A stretch of DNA of 64,000 nt from Reichenbachiella sp. (GCF_033344935.1 NZ_JAWPMM010000001.1:1164001-1228000), one strand, 5' to 3'. Positions 42,275 through 51,059 are shown, counted from the stretch's first letter. The notes: generated by a model from the letters alone, not told the origin. Translations and numbers: made by a program.

Positions 42275-43162
42275 ATGATATTAGCAGCAATCGACATTGG
42301 TTCGAATGCCGTAAGGCTTCAGATCAACCGCCCGATCACCTACGATGGGGTGACCATCTTCAAAAAACTTCAATACATTAGATTCCCACTTAGGTTGGGA
42401 TCTGATGTGTTTGAAAACAATGAAATTGGGGATGAGAAATTTCGCGAGTTTGTCAAACTGATGCAGGCTTTCAAGAATATGATCGACCTGTATAAGGTGG
42501 ACGAATATTATGCGTGTGCGACCTCTGCGATGAGAGAAGCAGAGAACGGCAATGCGCTGGTTCAGGCAGTCAAGGCAGCTTGTGATTTGGATATCAATAT
42601 CATTAGTGGTGATTTGGAAGCCGAGTTGATCAATCGGGTGATCGCCCTAAACTTCCAGCCCGATGAGCAGTATTTGCATATTGATGTAGGTGGGGGTAGT
42701 ACAGAACTTACCCTGTATCATGGGGATCAAAAAGTGGTTTCCAGATCATTCCCCTTGGGTACCGTAAGATTATTGAAACACTCTGAAAGAGCAGAAACTT
42801 GGGATGAAATGCTCCAATGGATATTGGATCATAAAGGAAAGGTAGGACATTTGATAGCGATTGGAACCGGAGGAAACATCCGAAAGCTCTACGAATTGAC
42901 CAATAAGGAAAAAGGCAAATACATAGGGCTCAAAAAGCTGGAAGAGGAGCTCGAGATTCTCAAAGGTATGCCTTACGAAGAACGCGTAGTCAACCTTCAG
43001 TTGAATGAAGACCGTGCTGATGTGATAATTCCAGCCTCAGAAATCTATATTACCATTATGAAAAAGGCAGGGGCCAAAAAAATCATGGTTCCCGATGTGG
43101 GGTTAAAGGATGGTATAATCAGTTATCTTTATGATAAGAATGTCTTAAATAAACAGATATAG
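42275..43162 (+). CDS. Exopolyphosphatase / (p)ppGpp phosphohydrolase family (Ppx/GppA)
   Basis: A 295-residue ASKHA-fold enzyme. The phosphate-1 motif AAIDIGSNAVRLQI opens the protein. The core has YACATSAMREAENG, ISGDLEAELI and the second phosphate motif LHIDVGGGSTELTLY. It covers only the two-domain ASKHA core, like the short Ppx forms of many bacteria, and lacks the C-terminal HD-like domain of E. coli Ppx. Whether polyphosphate or guanosine pentaphosphate is the substrate cannot be told. The ATG directly follows the prfB stop with no gap, and the YihY gene follows after 12 bases. Confidence 0.88.
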   Translation: MILAAIDIGSNAVRLQINRPITYDGVTIFKKLQYIRFPLRLGSDVFENNEIGDEKFREFVKLMQAFKNMIDLYKVDEYYACATSAMREAENGNALVQAVKAACDLDINIISGDLEAELINRVIALNFQPDEQYLHIDVGGGSTELTLYHGDQKVVSRSFPLGTVRLLKHSERAETWDEMLQWILDHKGKVGHLIAIGTGGNIRKLYELTNKEKGKYIGLKKLEEELEILKGMPYEERVVNLQLNEDRADVIIPASEIYITIMKKAGAKKIMVPDVGLKDGIISYLYDKNVLNKQI

Positions 43163-43174
43163 TATCTTAAAGAC

Positions 43175-44506
43175 TTGAAGAAGATCATATCAAAAACCAA
43201 AGAAGCAGCCGAATTCGTCAAAAGTGAAATTTGGAAAACCACCGAAACGGAAGGTTGGAAAGGTTTTAGACTCAAACTTTTGAAAATTCTGGTCATCACG
43301 GCTAAGGAATTCAAAAAGGACAACATTGTACTACAAGCTTCGGCACTTACCTATCTGACTATCCTCTCGATCGTTCCAGTTGTGGCCATGATTTTTGGGA
43401 TTGCCAAAGGATTCGGTATCGAAAATCTTATTCGGAAAGAGCTAGATAAAATCTTCATTGGTCAGGAAGTGGTGAAAGAAACCATTTTTGATTTTGCTCA
43501 GAATTTGTTGGCCAATGCCAAAGGGGGGGTGATTATTGGCGTTTCGATTGTTGTACTCTTCTTCACCGTGATGAAGCTATTGAATAATATTGAAGTGGTG
43601 TTCAATAGCATTTGGGGTAAACAAAAAGCTCGGGTACTGATCCGTAAGTTTACAGACTATTTAGCATTAATAGTAATATCTCCCATTTTGATAATCCTCT
43701 CGAGTGGCGTAACCATATTCATTCAGAATCAGCTTCAGGTGATCGGCCAAAATGGAGAAATGGAAGCACTAGTGACACCGGTAGCGGCATTCTTTGTGCA
43801 GCTATCGCCTTATGTATTGATCTGGCTATTGTTTACCATGATCTATGTGATTATGCCAAATACGAAAGTCAAACTGGTGAATGGCTTGATTGCAGGAGTG
43901 ATTGCAGGCACCATGTTTCAGTTGATACAAAAAGGGTTCATTACGTTCTCTGTTCTGATGGGTAACTATGGCGCTGTATATGGTGGTTTAGCCGTACTTC
44001 CTTTGTTCTTTATCTTTTGCCAACTGAGCTGGGTCATTGTCTGCATTGGTGGTGAATTGTCATATGCAATTCAAAAAGTGGACGAGTATATTCCAGACGA
44101 AACTGACATTAAATTCAGTATGGCTGAGAAAAATAAGATTGCTCTATTAATTGTTCATACTGTGGTAAAGGCCTTCAAAAAGGACGAAGAGCCTTGGACA
44201 AAACGAGCACTGTCGATCAAATTACAAATTCCGCATCGATTCGTGAGTAATGCAGTGAATCGCTTGGTCAATGCTGATATCTTGGTTAGAAGCCTTAGCG
44301 ATAAGGGAGCAAATTACGTATACCTTCCTGCTTTAGATATCAATCAGATTGATATCCACCTCGTTTTTAAGAGGCTCAGTGAAGATGGAGATAAAAGTCT
44401 ACACAAGTCAAAAGTTAAAGCCATTGGTTCCATCGAACAAGTCCTCAATCTCTTGAACACCGATTTAAGTAAGTCCAAAGGCAATAAACTACTCAAGGAC
44501 ATTTAA
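43175..44506 (+). CDS. YihY/BrkB-family membrane protein with C-terminal winged helix
   Basis: A 443-residue inner-membrane protein with about six membrane helices between residues 50 and 310 (for example LTYLTILSIVPVVAMIFGIA and GVIIGVSIVVLFFTVM). The family was once called ribonuclease BN, a wrong name, and its function is unclear. The last 130 residues (from about 315) are soluble and look like a winged-helix domain (KRALSIKLQIPHRFVSNAVNRLV), a fusion seen in part of this family. Translation starts at TTG 12 bases after the Ppx stop. An ATG is not available nearby, so the start is less certain than the rest. Confidence 0.85.
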   Translation: MKKIISKTKEAAEFVKSEIWKTTETEGWKGFRLKLLKILVITAKEFKKDNIVLQASALTYLTILSIVPVVAMIFGIAKGFGIENLIRKELDKIFIGQEVVKETIFDFAQNLLANAKGGVIIGVSIVVLFFTVMKLLNNIEVVFNSIWGKQKARVLIRKFTDYLALIVISPILIILSSGVTIFIQNQLQVIGQNGEMEALVTPVAAFFVQLSPYVLIWLLFTMIYVIMPNTKVKLVNGLIAGVIAGTMFQLIQKGFITFSVLMGNYGAVYGGLAVLPLFFIFCQLSWVIVCIGGELSYAIQKVDEYIPDETDIKFSMAEKNKIALLIVHTVVKAFKKDEEPWTKRALSIKLQIPHRFVSNAVNRLVNADILVRSLSDKGANYVYLPALDINQIDIHLVFKRLSEDGDKSLHKSKVKAIGSIEQVLNLLNTDLSKSKGNKLLKDI

Positions 44507-44585
44507 AAACTCTCTTATAGTATAATTCATTGTTGAAATAGTTATATTTACATAGCCAGCGGCAGTGTATTTAAAGAAAGGAACA

Positions 44586-46007
44586 ATGAAGCAACCTCCA
44601 AAATTTACTCTGCGTTGGAGCATCTATGTCTTATGCTCAACGCTTATATTTCAATCATGTATATTAGATAATACAGATGACCCACCAGATGATGATGGTG
44701 ACGGTATCGAAAACGCTGTGGATATATGCCCTGATGTGGCCAATGCAGATCAGGCAGATGAAGATGGTGACGGTATCGGAGATGCCTGCGAAACTGATAC
44801 AGATGAAGATGGTGTCATAGATGACTTGGACAATTGTCCTACTATGGCCAATGCTGATCAGGCGGATGCAAACAATGACGGAATCGGTGATGTTTGTGAA
44901 GGAGATGGTGATGAGGATGGAATTCAGGATTATTTAGACAATTGTCCCGAGATTGCCAACCCTGAGCAGTCTGACTTTGATGGAGATGGTATCGGCGATT
45001 CCTGTGATGATACTACGGTAGCTGAGGACAAAACACACATACAATCAGCCTTGGATGGCACATTCAATTGTATTAGAAATTTGAAGAATGGCGATGCCAT
45101 GGGTGTAGTATTAGATGATATGGTTGGTCTCAGCAATGGAATAACACCGGATGAGGTCTGGATGGATGCTGTATTGGAAAACCTAGGGTCTATTATAGAT
45201 ACAGGAGAAGAAGATGAATCTTTCCGTTTGGTCATGGCTGATATTGGTGGTGTGTTTGAATTCAATAAATCGGATAGTAGTTGGACGGAGACCAGCGCTT
45301 CTAATTCTAAAATCGAATTAAAATTTCCTACCGTAGAAGGAGGAAGCAATAATGCTATCCTAAAATTGGACAACTACACAGATAAGGCATTTACTACTGA
45401 CGATAGTACCTATTATTTACCTACTTCAGCTGCTTTGAGCTTATCGGTTGATGGTACGGAAGTAATCGGTATAACCATAAACGAAGTGGTATATGGTTCA
45501 GGGAATGTGCCATTACCGACAAAAGTGGACTTAGAAATATTCCTAAAACCATCCAACTTCCATATTGTAATTGAGAGCCCGGTGGATACCAAATTTGCCT
45601 TAGACTTAGAAGTGTCCAATGAAGAAGGATGTGGGTATGGAATAGAAGTAGATGTAGAATTGGCGCATAATCAATATGATGATATTGATTTTGACACGGA
45701 TATTATATCCCTAACAGCTGGAATTCATTTAGAACATCTCTCTGTTGTCACCGCCTCGGATTTGGCTCCATTGTTTGGGCTTCAGGATCCTACTGATGCT
45801 CAAATCAATGAGTTAGTCGATCTGGATTTATTGATCAATAACTTCAAAGTGGCGGATGTTGAATATAATGGCACAGAGGATATACTGTATTTAATCTTCA
45901 AAGATGACTCTCAAGAAGATGCATTCAATTACTTCGAAAGCTTTTTTGATGATGTGCTGGGTCAAATCGAATATTACACCGGAGATTTGTTTGAAGAGGA
46001 AGTATAA
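44586..46007 (+). CDS. Lipoprotein with thrombospondin type-3 calcium repeats
   Basis: A 473-residue lipoprotein from the ATG at 44586. A GTG at 44565 is in frame but gives no better signal. The lipobox is LIFQSC. Residues 32-150 carry four thrombospondin type-3 repeats of the DxDxDGxxDxxDNCP type (DEDGDGIGDACETD, DGVIDDLDNCPTMANADQAD), each binding calcium through Asp side chains and pinned by Cys. The C-terminal 300 residues are a beta-rich region I cannot assign (GVFEFNKSDSSWTETSASNS). In Bacteroidota such proteins are often stalks on the outer surface. It is a single gene with its own terminator. Confidence 0.8.
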   Translation: MKQPPKFTLRWSIYVLCSTLIFQSCILDNTDDPPDDDGDGIENAVDICPDVANADQADEDGDGIGDACETDTDEDGVIDDLDNCPTMANADQADANNDGIGDVCEGDGDEDGIQDYLDNCPEIANPEQSDFDGDGIGDSCDDTTVAEDKTHIQSALDGTFNCIRNLKNGDAMGVVLDDMVGLSNGITPDEVWMDAVLENLGSIIDTGEEDESFRLVMADIGGVFEFNKSDSSWTETSASNSKIELKFPTVEGGSNNAILKLDNYTDKAFTTDDSTYYLPTSAALSLSVDGTEVIGITINEVVYGSGNVPLPTKVDLEIFLKPSNFHIVIESPVDTKFALDLEVSNEEGCGYGIEVDVELAHNQYDDIDFDTDIISLTAGIHLEHLSVVTASDLAPLFGLQDPTDAQINELVDLDLLINNFKVADVEYNGTEDILYLIFKDDSQEDAFNYFESFFDDVLGQIEYYTGDLFEEEV

Positions 46008-46014
46008 TGATAGT

Positions 46015-46056
46015 GAAGCTTGAGTTCGATAATTTATTGGGCTCAAGCTTTTTTTC
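46015..46056 (+). terminator. Intrinsic terminator of the TSP3 lipoprotein gene
   Basis: AAGCTTGAG (46016-46024) and CTCAAGCTT (46042-46050) are perfect inverted repeats followed by TTTTTTCTTT. It overlaps the 3' end of the convergent DUF4442 gene. Confidence 0.8.
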
Positions 46057-46540
46057 TTTGTTTGAAAGACCAGGTAAAATGAAAAACAGCGACCAAAGTA
46101 CCGTCCGCTGTTTTACCTTCAGTTCTAAGTTTAACAGTCTCTGATTCGCCCGACTGTATACAACGTTCGACCGCTTCAAAAACATGGTTTCCTTCGCTAC
46201 AAGTGAATTTCACTCTGGTAGTCGCTCGTTTGACGAATTCTCCTTCCATCCCCACAATAATGGATGCAATGCCAGGTTTGATTCCCTCAATGGCCATTAA
46301 TGCTATAGCGCCAGTAGAAAGTTCAGCTGCCATGGCCATCACGGCAAAGTACATCGATCGAAATGGATTTTGATTGAGCCAGCGGTGCGCTACTGTTGTA
46401 GTGGCATGCTCTTGTTCCAATTCAATCACTTTCATACCAGAAGCCCATCCTAATGGGATTTTGAAAAGTAAGAAGGTGCGAAATATCCATGCATTGAGCA
46501 TGCGTTTTCTATATCGGGCTTGAAGGGGAGATAATGTCAT
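46043..46540 (-). CDS. DUF4442 hot-dog fold protein (thioesterase-like)
   Basis: A 165-residue soluble protein of the DUF4442 family (PF14539), related to hot-dog acyl-CoA thioesterases. The hallmark region is HRWLNQNPFRSMYFAVMAMAAELSTGAIAL (residues 52-81), the long central helix with a possible catalytic Glu/Ser, then MEGEFVKRATTRVKFTC. No activity has been proved for this family to my knowledge. It lies on the minus strand between the TSP3 lipoprotein gene and the copper locus, and shares a 113-base upstream region with the latter. That region contains a CRP/FNR-like palindrome that could act on either gene. Confidence 0.8.
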   Translation of the reverse strand: MTLSPLQARYRKRMLNAWIFRTFLLFKIPLGWASGMKVIELEQEHATTTVAHRWLNQNPFRSMYFAVMAMAAELSTGAIALMAIEGIKPGIASIIVGMEGEFVKRATTRVKFTCSEGNHVFEAVERCIQSGESETVKLRTEGKTADGTLVAVFHFTWSFKQRKKA

Positions 46541-46605
46541 TTGATATTGTTTAATGCCTCGTGAATCTAATCATTTAGTCATTGACGACCAATTTCATTT
46601 AAAAC

Positions 46606-46621
46606 TATGACGCAGATCATA
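46606..46621. promoter_or_regulatory. CRP/FNR-type operator candidate upstream of the copper locus
   Basis: TATGA (46606-46610) and TCATA (46617-46621) are perfect inverted repeats with a 6-base spacer, the geometry of CRP/FNR family sites (E. coli CRP: TGTGA-N6-TCACA). The centre, 46613.5, lies about 41 bases before the transcription start predicted from the -7 box at 46642-46649, the usual place for a class II activator. Confidence 0.45.
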
Positions 46622-46641
46622 ATTCAATAGAGATACTTCTC

Positions 46642-46649
46642 TACATTTG
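46642..46649 (+). promoter_or_regulatory. -7 promoter element of the copper locus
   Basis: TACATTTG matches TAnnTTTG. It ends only 4 bases before the ATG at 46654, so transcription would begin at or just beside the start codon and the mRNA would have almost no leader. No TTG lies at -33, which fits a promoter that needs an activator. Confidence 0.45.
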
Positions 46650-46653
46650 CATC

Positions 46654-47028
46654 ATGCCATTGCGGTTAATCTCCATATTGCTCATTTCAGTCATGATGTA
46701 CAAGCCCATCTTGTGCACTTGGACAGTCGTGGATTTTGCTATGAACAGAGATTATATCGCTGCCTACCTTTGTGAAAATCAAAACCGACCTGAATTAGAA
46801 TGTCAGGGCAAGTGTTTTTTGATGACTAAACTAAAAAATCAGATGAATGATAGTCAGGAGCACAAGGCCAAACAGCTGACGCAACTGAGTAAAATCGAAC
46901 TGATGAATGTACATGAGGCAACCACTTTCGGTTTCTTCAATACTGATTTTGTCACGCTAAAAACACCTGAAAGCCCAGCGGTCATCGAAGGATACTTGGC
47001 TTCTATTTTTCACCCACCCATCGTTTGA
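46654..47028 (+). CDS. Small membrane-anchored protein with CxGKC motif (copper locus)
   Basis: A 124-residue protein with one N-terminal hydrophobic segment (residues 3-22), then VVDFAMNRDYIAAYLCENQN and the cluster ELECQGKCFLM, giving Cys40, Cys50, Cys54 and Met57. Similar small Bacteroidota proteins, named only hypothetical, share the pattern Y-DYI--LC-N---PE--C-GKC-L. Closely spaced Cys and Met outside the membrane suggest a metal site, most likely copper given the genes that follow. I know no experimental work on them. It opens a three-gene locus with a YtkA-like lipoprotein and an OprC-like receptor. Confidence 0.65.
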   Translation: MPLRLISILLISVMMYKPILCTWTVVDFAMNRDYIAAYLCENQNRPELECQGKCFLMTKLKNQMNDSQEHKAKQLTQLSKIELMNVHEATTFGFFNTDFVTLKTPESPAVIEGYLASIFHPPIV

Positions 47029-47184
47029 GGTTGTCTGATTAGATAGCCGAATACCCCTTTTAATATTCCCTGTTCATAGGGATAATCAAGAAGTTCTCTT
47101 TGTAATAGAGAATATCATTAACTATTTATTATTCAATAAGTGTAGTGGGATGAATTGTATCCACACTGCCCAATATTTCAAACG

Positions 47185-47991
47185 ATGAAAACATTACACA
47201 ATATATTTTTATTAGCCGTTTTGGTACTTGCTCAAGCCTGTTCTGATAACGATGAAGTTATGAATCCCGTAAGCAATATGATCGAAATCGCTTCGGTTGC
47301 AGTTCCAGATTCAGATTTCAAAGTGGTTATGTATATGGAAGAAGGAATGAGCCCAGAAGTAGGCTATAACGATTTCTCTTTAGGCCTTTATACCAATGCT
47401 GGAGAGTGGCTGAGCAATGCTCATTTGAGTATCACCCCGATGATGGACATGACGGAAATGAACATGATGCATAGTGCACCATTCGAAGCGGACGAACATG
47501 ATGCAAGCATGGACATGCTGCAAACATTCGCTACAGTATTTGTCATGCCGTCTACCGCAGGAAATTGGACGCTTGACGTAACCGTCATGGAAATGGACTC
47601 TGAGTTTCAGGGTGAGGTTTCTTTGCCATTGACTGTAACTGCCCCTGAACTAACCAGACTCAAGTCTGTAACCAGTGAAGAAACTAGCTATTTCATTACT
47701 ATGATTGACAATCCTGATTTTGCTGTAAACAGTAATGATATTGAGTTTACGATTCACAAACGCGAGTCGATGATGAGCTGGCCTGCAGTGGAGAATTTGA
47801 CTATAGAAATAGAACCAGAAATGCCAGCCATGGGTCATGGATCACCAAACAATGTGAATCCTACTCATCAAGGCAATGGACACTATAAAGGCACTGTCAA
47901 TTTTACTATGATGGGTGATTGGGTAATCAATGTGATTGTAAAGGATGGGGATACTATCATTCTTGAGGACGCATTTGATGTCGTATTGTGA
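47185..47991 (+). CDS. Met/His-rich YtkA-like lipoprotein (copper locus)
   Basis: A 268-residue lipoprotein from the ATG at 47185 (lipobox VLAQAC, Cys19). The frame opens at a TTG ten codons earlier, which would spoil the signal. It has two similar beta domains (about 33-152 and 153-268). The first contains MMDMTEMNMMHSAPFEADEH near residue 86, a stretch very rich in Met with His. The second has EPEMPAMGHGS near 211, then GHYKGTVNFTMMGDWVINV, as in YtkA/FixH-like domains. Met-rich stretches of this kind bind Cu(I) in other periplasmic proteins. It probably hands copper over between the receptor and inner-membrane proteins. That role is inferred. Confidence 0.7.
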   Translation: MKTLHNIFLLAVLVLAQACSDNDEVMNPVSNMIEIASVAVPDSDFKVVMYMEEGMSPEVGYNDFSLGLYTNAGEWLSNAHLSITPMMDMTEMNMMHSAPFEADEHDASMDMLQTFATVFVMPSTAGNWTLDVTVMEMDSEFQGEVSLPLTVTAPELTRLKSVTSEETSYFITMIDNPDFAVNSNDIEFTIHKRESMMSWPAVENLTIEIEPEMPAMGHGSPNNVNPTHQGNGHYKGTVNFTMMGDWVINVIVKDGDTIILEDAFDVVL

Positions 47992-48034
47992 ACAGTTTAA
48001 AGTTCCATTCAAGACTTTAGCTAAACAACTTTTG

Positions 48035-48113
48035 ATTGTCATTTCGACGAAGGAGAAATCTCATCACCTGTAGCAGATGAATTGGATTTCTCCCTACCGG
48101 TCGAAATGACAAT
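48035..48113. repeat. Palindromic repeat of the GTCATTTCG family
   Basis: ATTGTCATTTCGA (48035-48047) and TCGAAATGACAAT (48101-48113) are perfect 13-base inverted repeats. Inside, GGAGAAATC (48052-48060) pairs with GATTTCTCC (48085-48093). The words GTCATTTCG and GAGAAATCT also occur in copies A-D at 17.6-18.6 kb. It sits between the YtkA-like gene and the receptor gene, inside the locus, with no gene of its own. Confidence 0.75.
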
Positions 48114-48130
48114 TAGGAAAAAAATAAAAA

Positions 48131-50176
48131 ATGAACAGTAAACCGATTCAGTTCCTTGTTGTGATATGTGCATTGGCTTTACAGTCAAATGCTCAAATCT
48201 CTCACCAGGCTTGGCTCGACTCCATCCAAAGCGATTCCTATATAGGAATGGAAGTATGGCTGGATGATCTGGAACTGTCTGAGGCCAGACATATCGACGA
48301 ATCAGCAGCCTATGGTTTTTACAAAAACAATCCGCTCAATAGTACGGAAGAAGTGCTGTCTCGTCTACCAGGGATGAGCATGATCCGCCGGGGCAATTAC
48401 GCTTGGGAACCTACCATTAATGGATTGAGTAGCGGACAAGTGAATGTGGCTATAGACGGCATGCGGATGTTTGGCGCTTGTACGGACAAGATGGACCCGG
48501 TGTCTTCTTATGTGGAGCCTAACAATCTGGAAAGTATTGTAATTGAAAAAGGCGGAGCGGGAAGTGCACATGGTAGCACTGTTGGTGGTGCTGTAGATTT
48601 CAAGCTCAAAAGACCGAGATTCAACCAAGCATGGAGTGGCAGTCTAAATTCCAGATATGAAACCGTGTCTAATGGAATGAGTCAATCGGCTAGTCTGAGT
48701 TATGGTACTGAAAAGCTGGCGATCAGAATGAATGGCAGTTACCGAAACTATCAAGACTATACCGATGGAGAGGGTGACGAAGTGTATCATTCTGGATATA
48801 AGAAGCTGAATTATTCCCTGAGCGGCGCCTATCGATTGAAGGGAAATAACCTGATCAATTTTGATTTTCTAATCGATGACGCTCGAGACATTGGATACCC
48901 CGGTTTACCCATGGATGTAGCATTCGCTAAAGCGAAAATTGGAGCGGTGAGTTATACGATGTTCGAACCATTGAACTGGTTGACAGAAGTGGAGTTTAAG
49001 GCCTACGCTAATACAGTCGATCACCTGATGGACGATTCCAAACGAATGGATATACCTGTCCGTATGGACATGCCTGGCGAAACTAAAACTTATGGAGGGT
49101 ATGCACAGGCCAGTGCGGTTCGCGGGAATCACATCATACAAGCGAAGCTCGATGGCTATGCCACGAATGCCTATGCCGAAATGACCATGTTCATCCCGAA
49201 CGAACGAGATATGTTTATGTTGACTTGGCCAGATGTAGATCGAAAGGATGTGGGGTTATTTGTCTCCGACCAATGGCAGACCACTGAAAAATTGACTACC
49301 GAGATAAGTATGAGAGGAGAGCAAGCTTTTACTCAAATGAACAGCGAAATGGGCAAAGGCCAATTTGCAGTGTTTGGCTATGGTGAAGAGGATTTTCAAG
49401 TCAATCATTTTGTGCTCAATACGGGTGTTTCTTTGAATTATAGTTGGTCCTCAGCATTTTCTACGAAAATAGGTGGTAGCTATGGTGAGCGATTGCCATC
49501 GGTCTCTGAGATGTATGGGTTCTACTTGTACAACAATTTTGATGGCTATGACTATATAGGCAATCCGGAGATTAAAAAAGAAAGTTCTTATCAACTGACG
49601 GGCTCAATCAACTACCAGCCGGTAGAAAAACTCGAAATCAATGTAAGTGGCTTTCATTATTGGTTCAATGACTACATCATTGGGTATGTAGATGAATCTT
49701 TGGATGCCATGACTATAGGAGCCAAGGGGGTGAAGGTGTATGAAAATGTAGATGGGGTGACTTTCTCTGGCTTTGATGCTCAAGTGTTGTATCAGGCTTC
49801 CAAACATCTGCAATTGTTGTATGCGGTGAAAGCTACCTATGCGACTGATGGTGAAGGCACGCCTTTGCCACTGATACCACCGCTCAAAAACAATTTGACG
49901 GTAGTGGGACAAATCAAAGGGTTCAAACTTCAGGCAGATGGAGAGTGGTCTATGGCGCAAAATCAGATTAGTGAAAATACCGGAGAGATAGCCACGCCGG
50001 CCTATCAGCTTATCCACCTGAGAGCCAGCAAGGATTGGGATATGGAAAAGGTAAAACTCGGCCTTTCATTAGGGGTAGAGAATGTGTTGGACGAAAGCTA
50101 CAGAGAGCATCTGGACTGGGGTGGGGTATTGCGACCTGGTAGAAATTTTTATGCCTCGCTAAAGGTTGGGTTTTAA
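48131..50176 (+). CDS. TonB-dependent receptor, OprC/NosA-like copper importer
   Basis: A 681-residue outer-membrane receptor: signal peptide to SNAQ (residue 22), plug domain (about 60-165) and a barrel ending in YASLKVGF. The plug reads DGMRMFGACTDKMDPVSSYV, giving the CxxxM motif Cys117/Met121. In the barrel, VDHLMDD gives the HxM motif His298/Met300. In Pseudomonas OprC the copper site is Cys143-x3-Met147 with His323-x-Met325, a spacing of 180 from Cys to His. Here it is 181. Extra Met-rich loops (MDIPVRMDMP, MTMFIPNERDMFML) support copper. NosA, the related receptor, supplies copper for nitrous-oxide reductase. Its TonB box was not clearly identified. It ends the locus with a strong terminator. 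Confidence 0.85.
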   Translation: MNSKPIQFLVVICALALQSNAQISHQAWLDSIQSDSYIGMEVWLDDLELSEARHIDESAAYGFYKNNPLNSTEEVLSRLPGMSMIRRGNYAWEPTINGLSSGQVNVAIDGMRMFGACTDKMDPVSSYVEPNNLESIVIEKGGAGSAHGSTVGGAVDFKLKRPRFNQAWSGSLNSRYETVSNGMSQSASLSYGTEKLAIRMNGSYRNYQDYTDGEGDEVYHSGYKKLNYSLSGAYRLKGNNLINFDFLIDDARDIGYPGLPMDVAFAKAKIGAVSYTMFEPLNWLTEVEFKAYANTVDHLMDDSKRMDIPVRMDMPGETKTYGGYAQASAVRGNHIIQAKLDGYATNAYAEMTMFIPNERDMFMLTWPDVDRKDVGLFVSDQWQTTEKLTTEISMRGEQAFTQMNSEMGKGQFAVFGYGEEDFQVNHFVLNTGVSLNYSWSSAFSTKIGGSYGERLPSVSEMYGFYLYNNFDGYDYIGNPEIKKESSYQLTGSINYQPVEKLEINVSGFHYWFNDYIIGYVDESLDAMTIGAKGVKVYENVDGVTFSGFDAQVLYQASKHLQLLYAVKATYATDGEGTPLPLIPPLKNNLTVVGQIKGFKLQADGEWSMAQNQISENTGEIATPAYQLIHLRASKDWDMEKVKLGLSLGVENVLDESYREHLDWGGVLRPGRNFYASLKVGF

Positions 50177-50221
50177 AACCCAAGTTTTCTGTGTTGGGAA
50201 AGTTCTCAATTCAATCTCATT

Positions 50222-50262
50222 TAAACCCTTCCAAAGTTCTAAACTTTGGAAGGGTTTTTATT
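50222..50262 (+). terminator. Intrinsic terminator of the copper receptor gene
   Basis: AAACCCTTCCAAAGTT and AACTTTGGAAGGGTTT form a 16-base perfect stem with a short loop, followed by TTATTTTT. It lies 45 bases after the receptor stop. Confidence 0.9.
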
Positions 50263-50312
50263 TTTATATTCGTTAGTTATTATCCGTTGCAACGAATCAC
50301 AACCACCTAATA

Positions 50313-51059
50313 ATGAGAAAATATGTAGTCCTATTCCTTTTCTTGATAGTAACCACTACCATAAATGCTCAAGAGACAATTCTGTACGGGATAGATGATC
50401 TTGAAAAAAATAAATTCTCACCATGGGAATTTAATGGGCCAACTGATATTGTTGGAAGCTATGGGTTTGGTTGGTCAGAATGGGAATGGGGTTTAATTGT
50501 TTTAAAAGCCGGAGAAAATTGGTGCATTCAGACCGAGGCTAGTAGCTGGGATGTTAATGAGCTTGGAGAAGCCATTGGAATTTTAACTGACTTCAAAACA
50601 TACAATGAACTGACCTTAAAAGGCAATGAACTTATCGATGAAATGGGAAACAGTATTGTTTCATTTAATGTATACGATAACTCGAGTAAAATTTACAATT
50701 TAACTGATGAAGAAGATTTGCTTTATGGAGCGATTCATGTTAGGCATAATAAAGTGGAATTTGGAACGTATCACGAATATGTCAATAAATTGGGTAATTA
50801 CGGAATGCTATCAACTAGAGTATTTGACCGTTCAGAACTTGCGGCCTTTTCCGCCTATGAATTGAAAATAATGAGAAATGAGATATTCGCTCGATACGGA
50901 TACATATTTCGAGAAGGTGGAGAAATGGCAGAATATTTTAAAATGAAAAGATGGTATAAGGGAACAAGCAATAATGTTGATAAAAACTTGACTTGTGTTG
51001 AAATGGAGAATATTAAGACTATTCTAGCTTTAGAAAAAGAATTGAAAAACCGAAATTAA
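50313..51059 (+). CDS. YARHG-domain protein
   Basis: A 248-residue exported protein (signal peptide to TTTINAQ, residue 20). The C-terminal 80 residues carry a YARHG domain: FSAYELKIMRNEIFARYGYIF, then MAEYFKMKRWYKG, with the family's Y-A-R-G core read here as FARYG. YARHG domains are found in envelope proteins of many bacteria and are thought to bind at the periplasmic side, possibly to peptidoglycan, but no activity is established. The N-terminal 150 residues (SPWEFNGPTDIVGSYGFGWSEW) are not recognised. Its base composition is more A+T-rich than the flanking genes. The DUF1272 gene follows after 5 bases. Confidence 0.75.
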   Translation: MRKYVVLFLFLIVTTTINAQETILYGIDDLEKNKFSPWEFNGPTDIVGSYGFGWSEWEWGLIVLKAGENWCIQTEASSWDVNELGEAIGILTDFKTYNELTLKGNELIDEMGNSIVSFNVYDNSSKIYNLTDEEDLLYGAIHVRHNKVEFGTYHEYVNKLGNYGMLSTRVFDRSELAAFSAYELKIMRNEIFARYGYIFREGGEMAEYFKMKRWYKGTSNNVDKNLTCVEMENIKTILALEKELKNRN

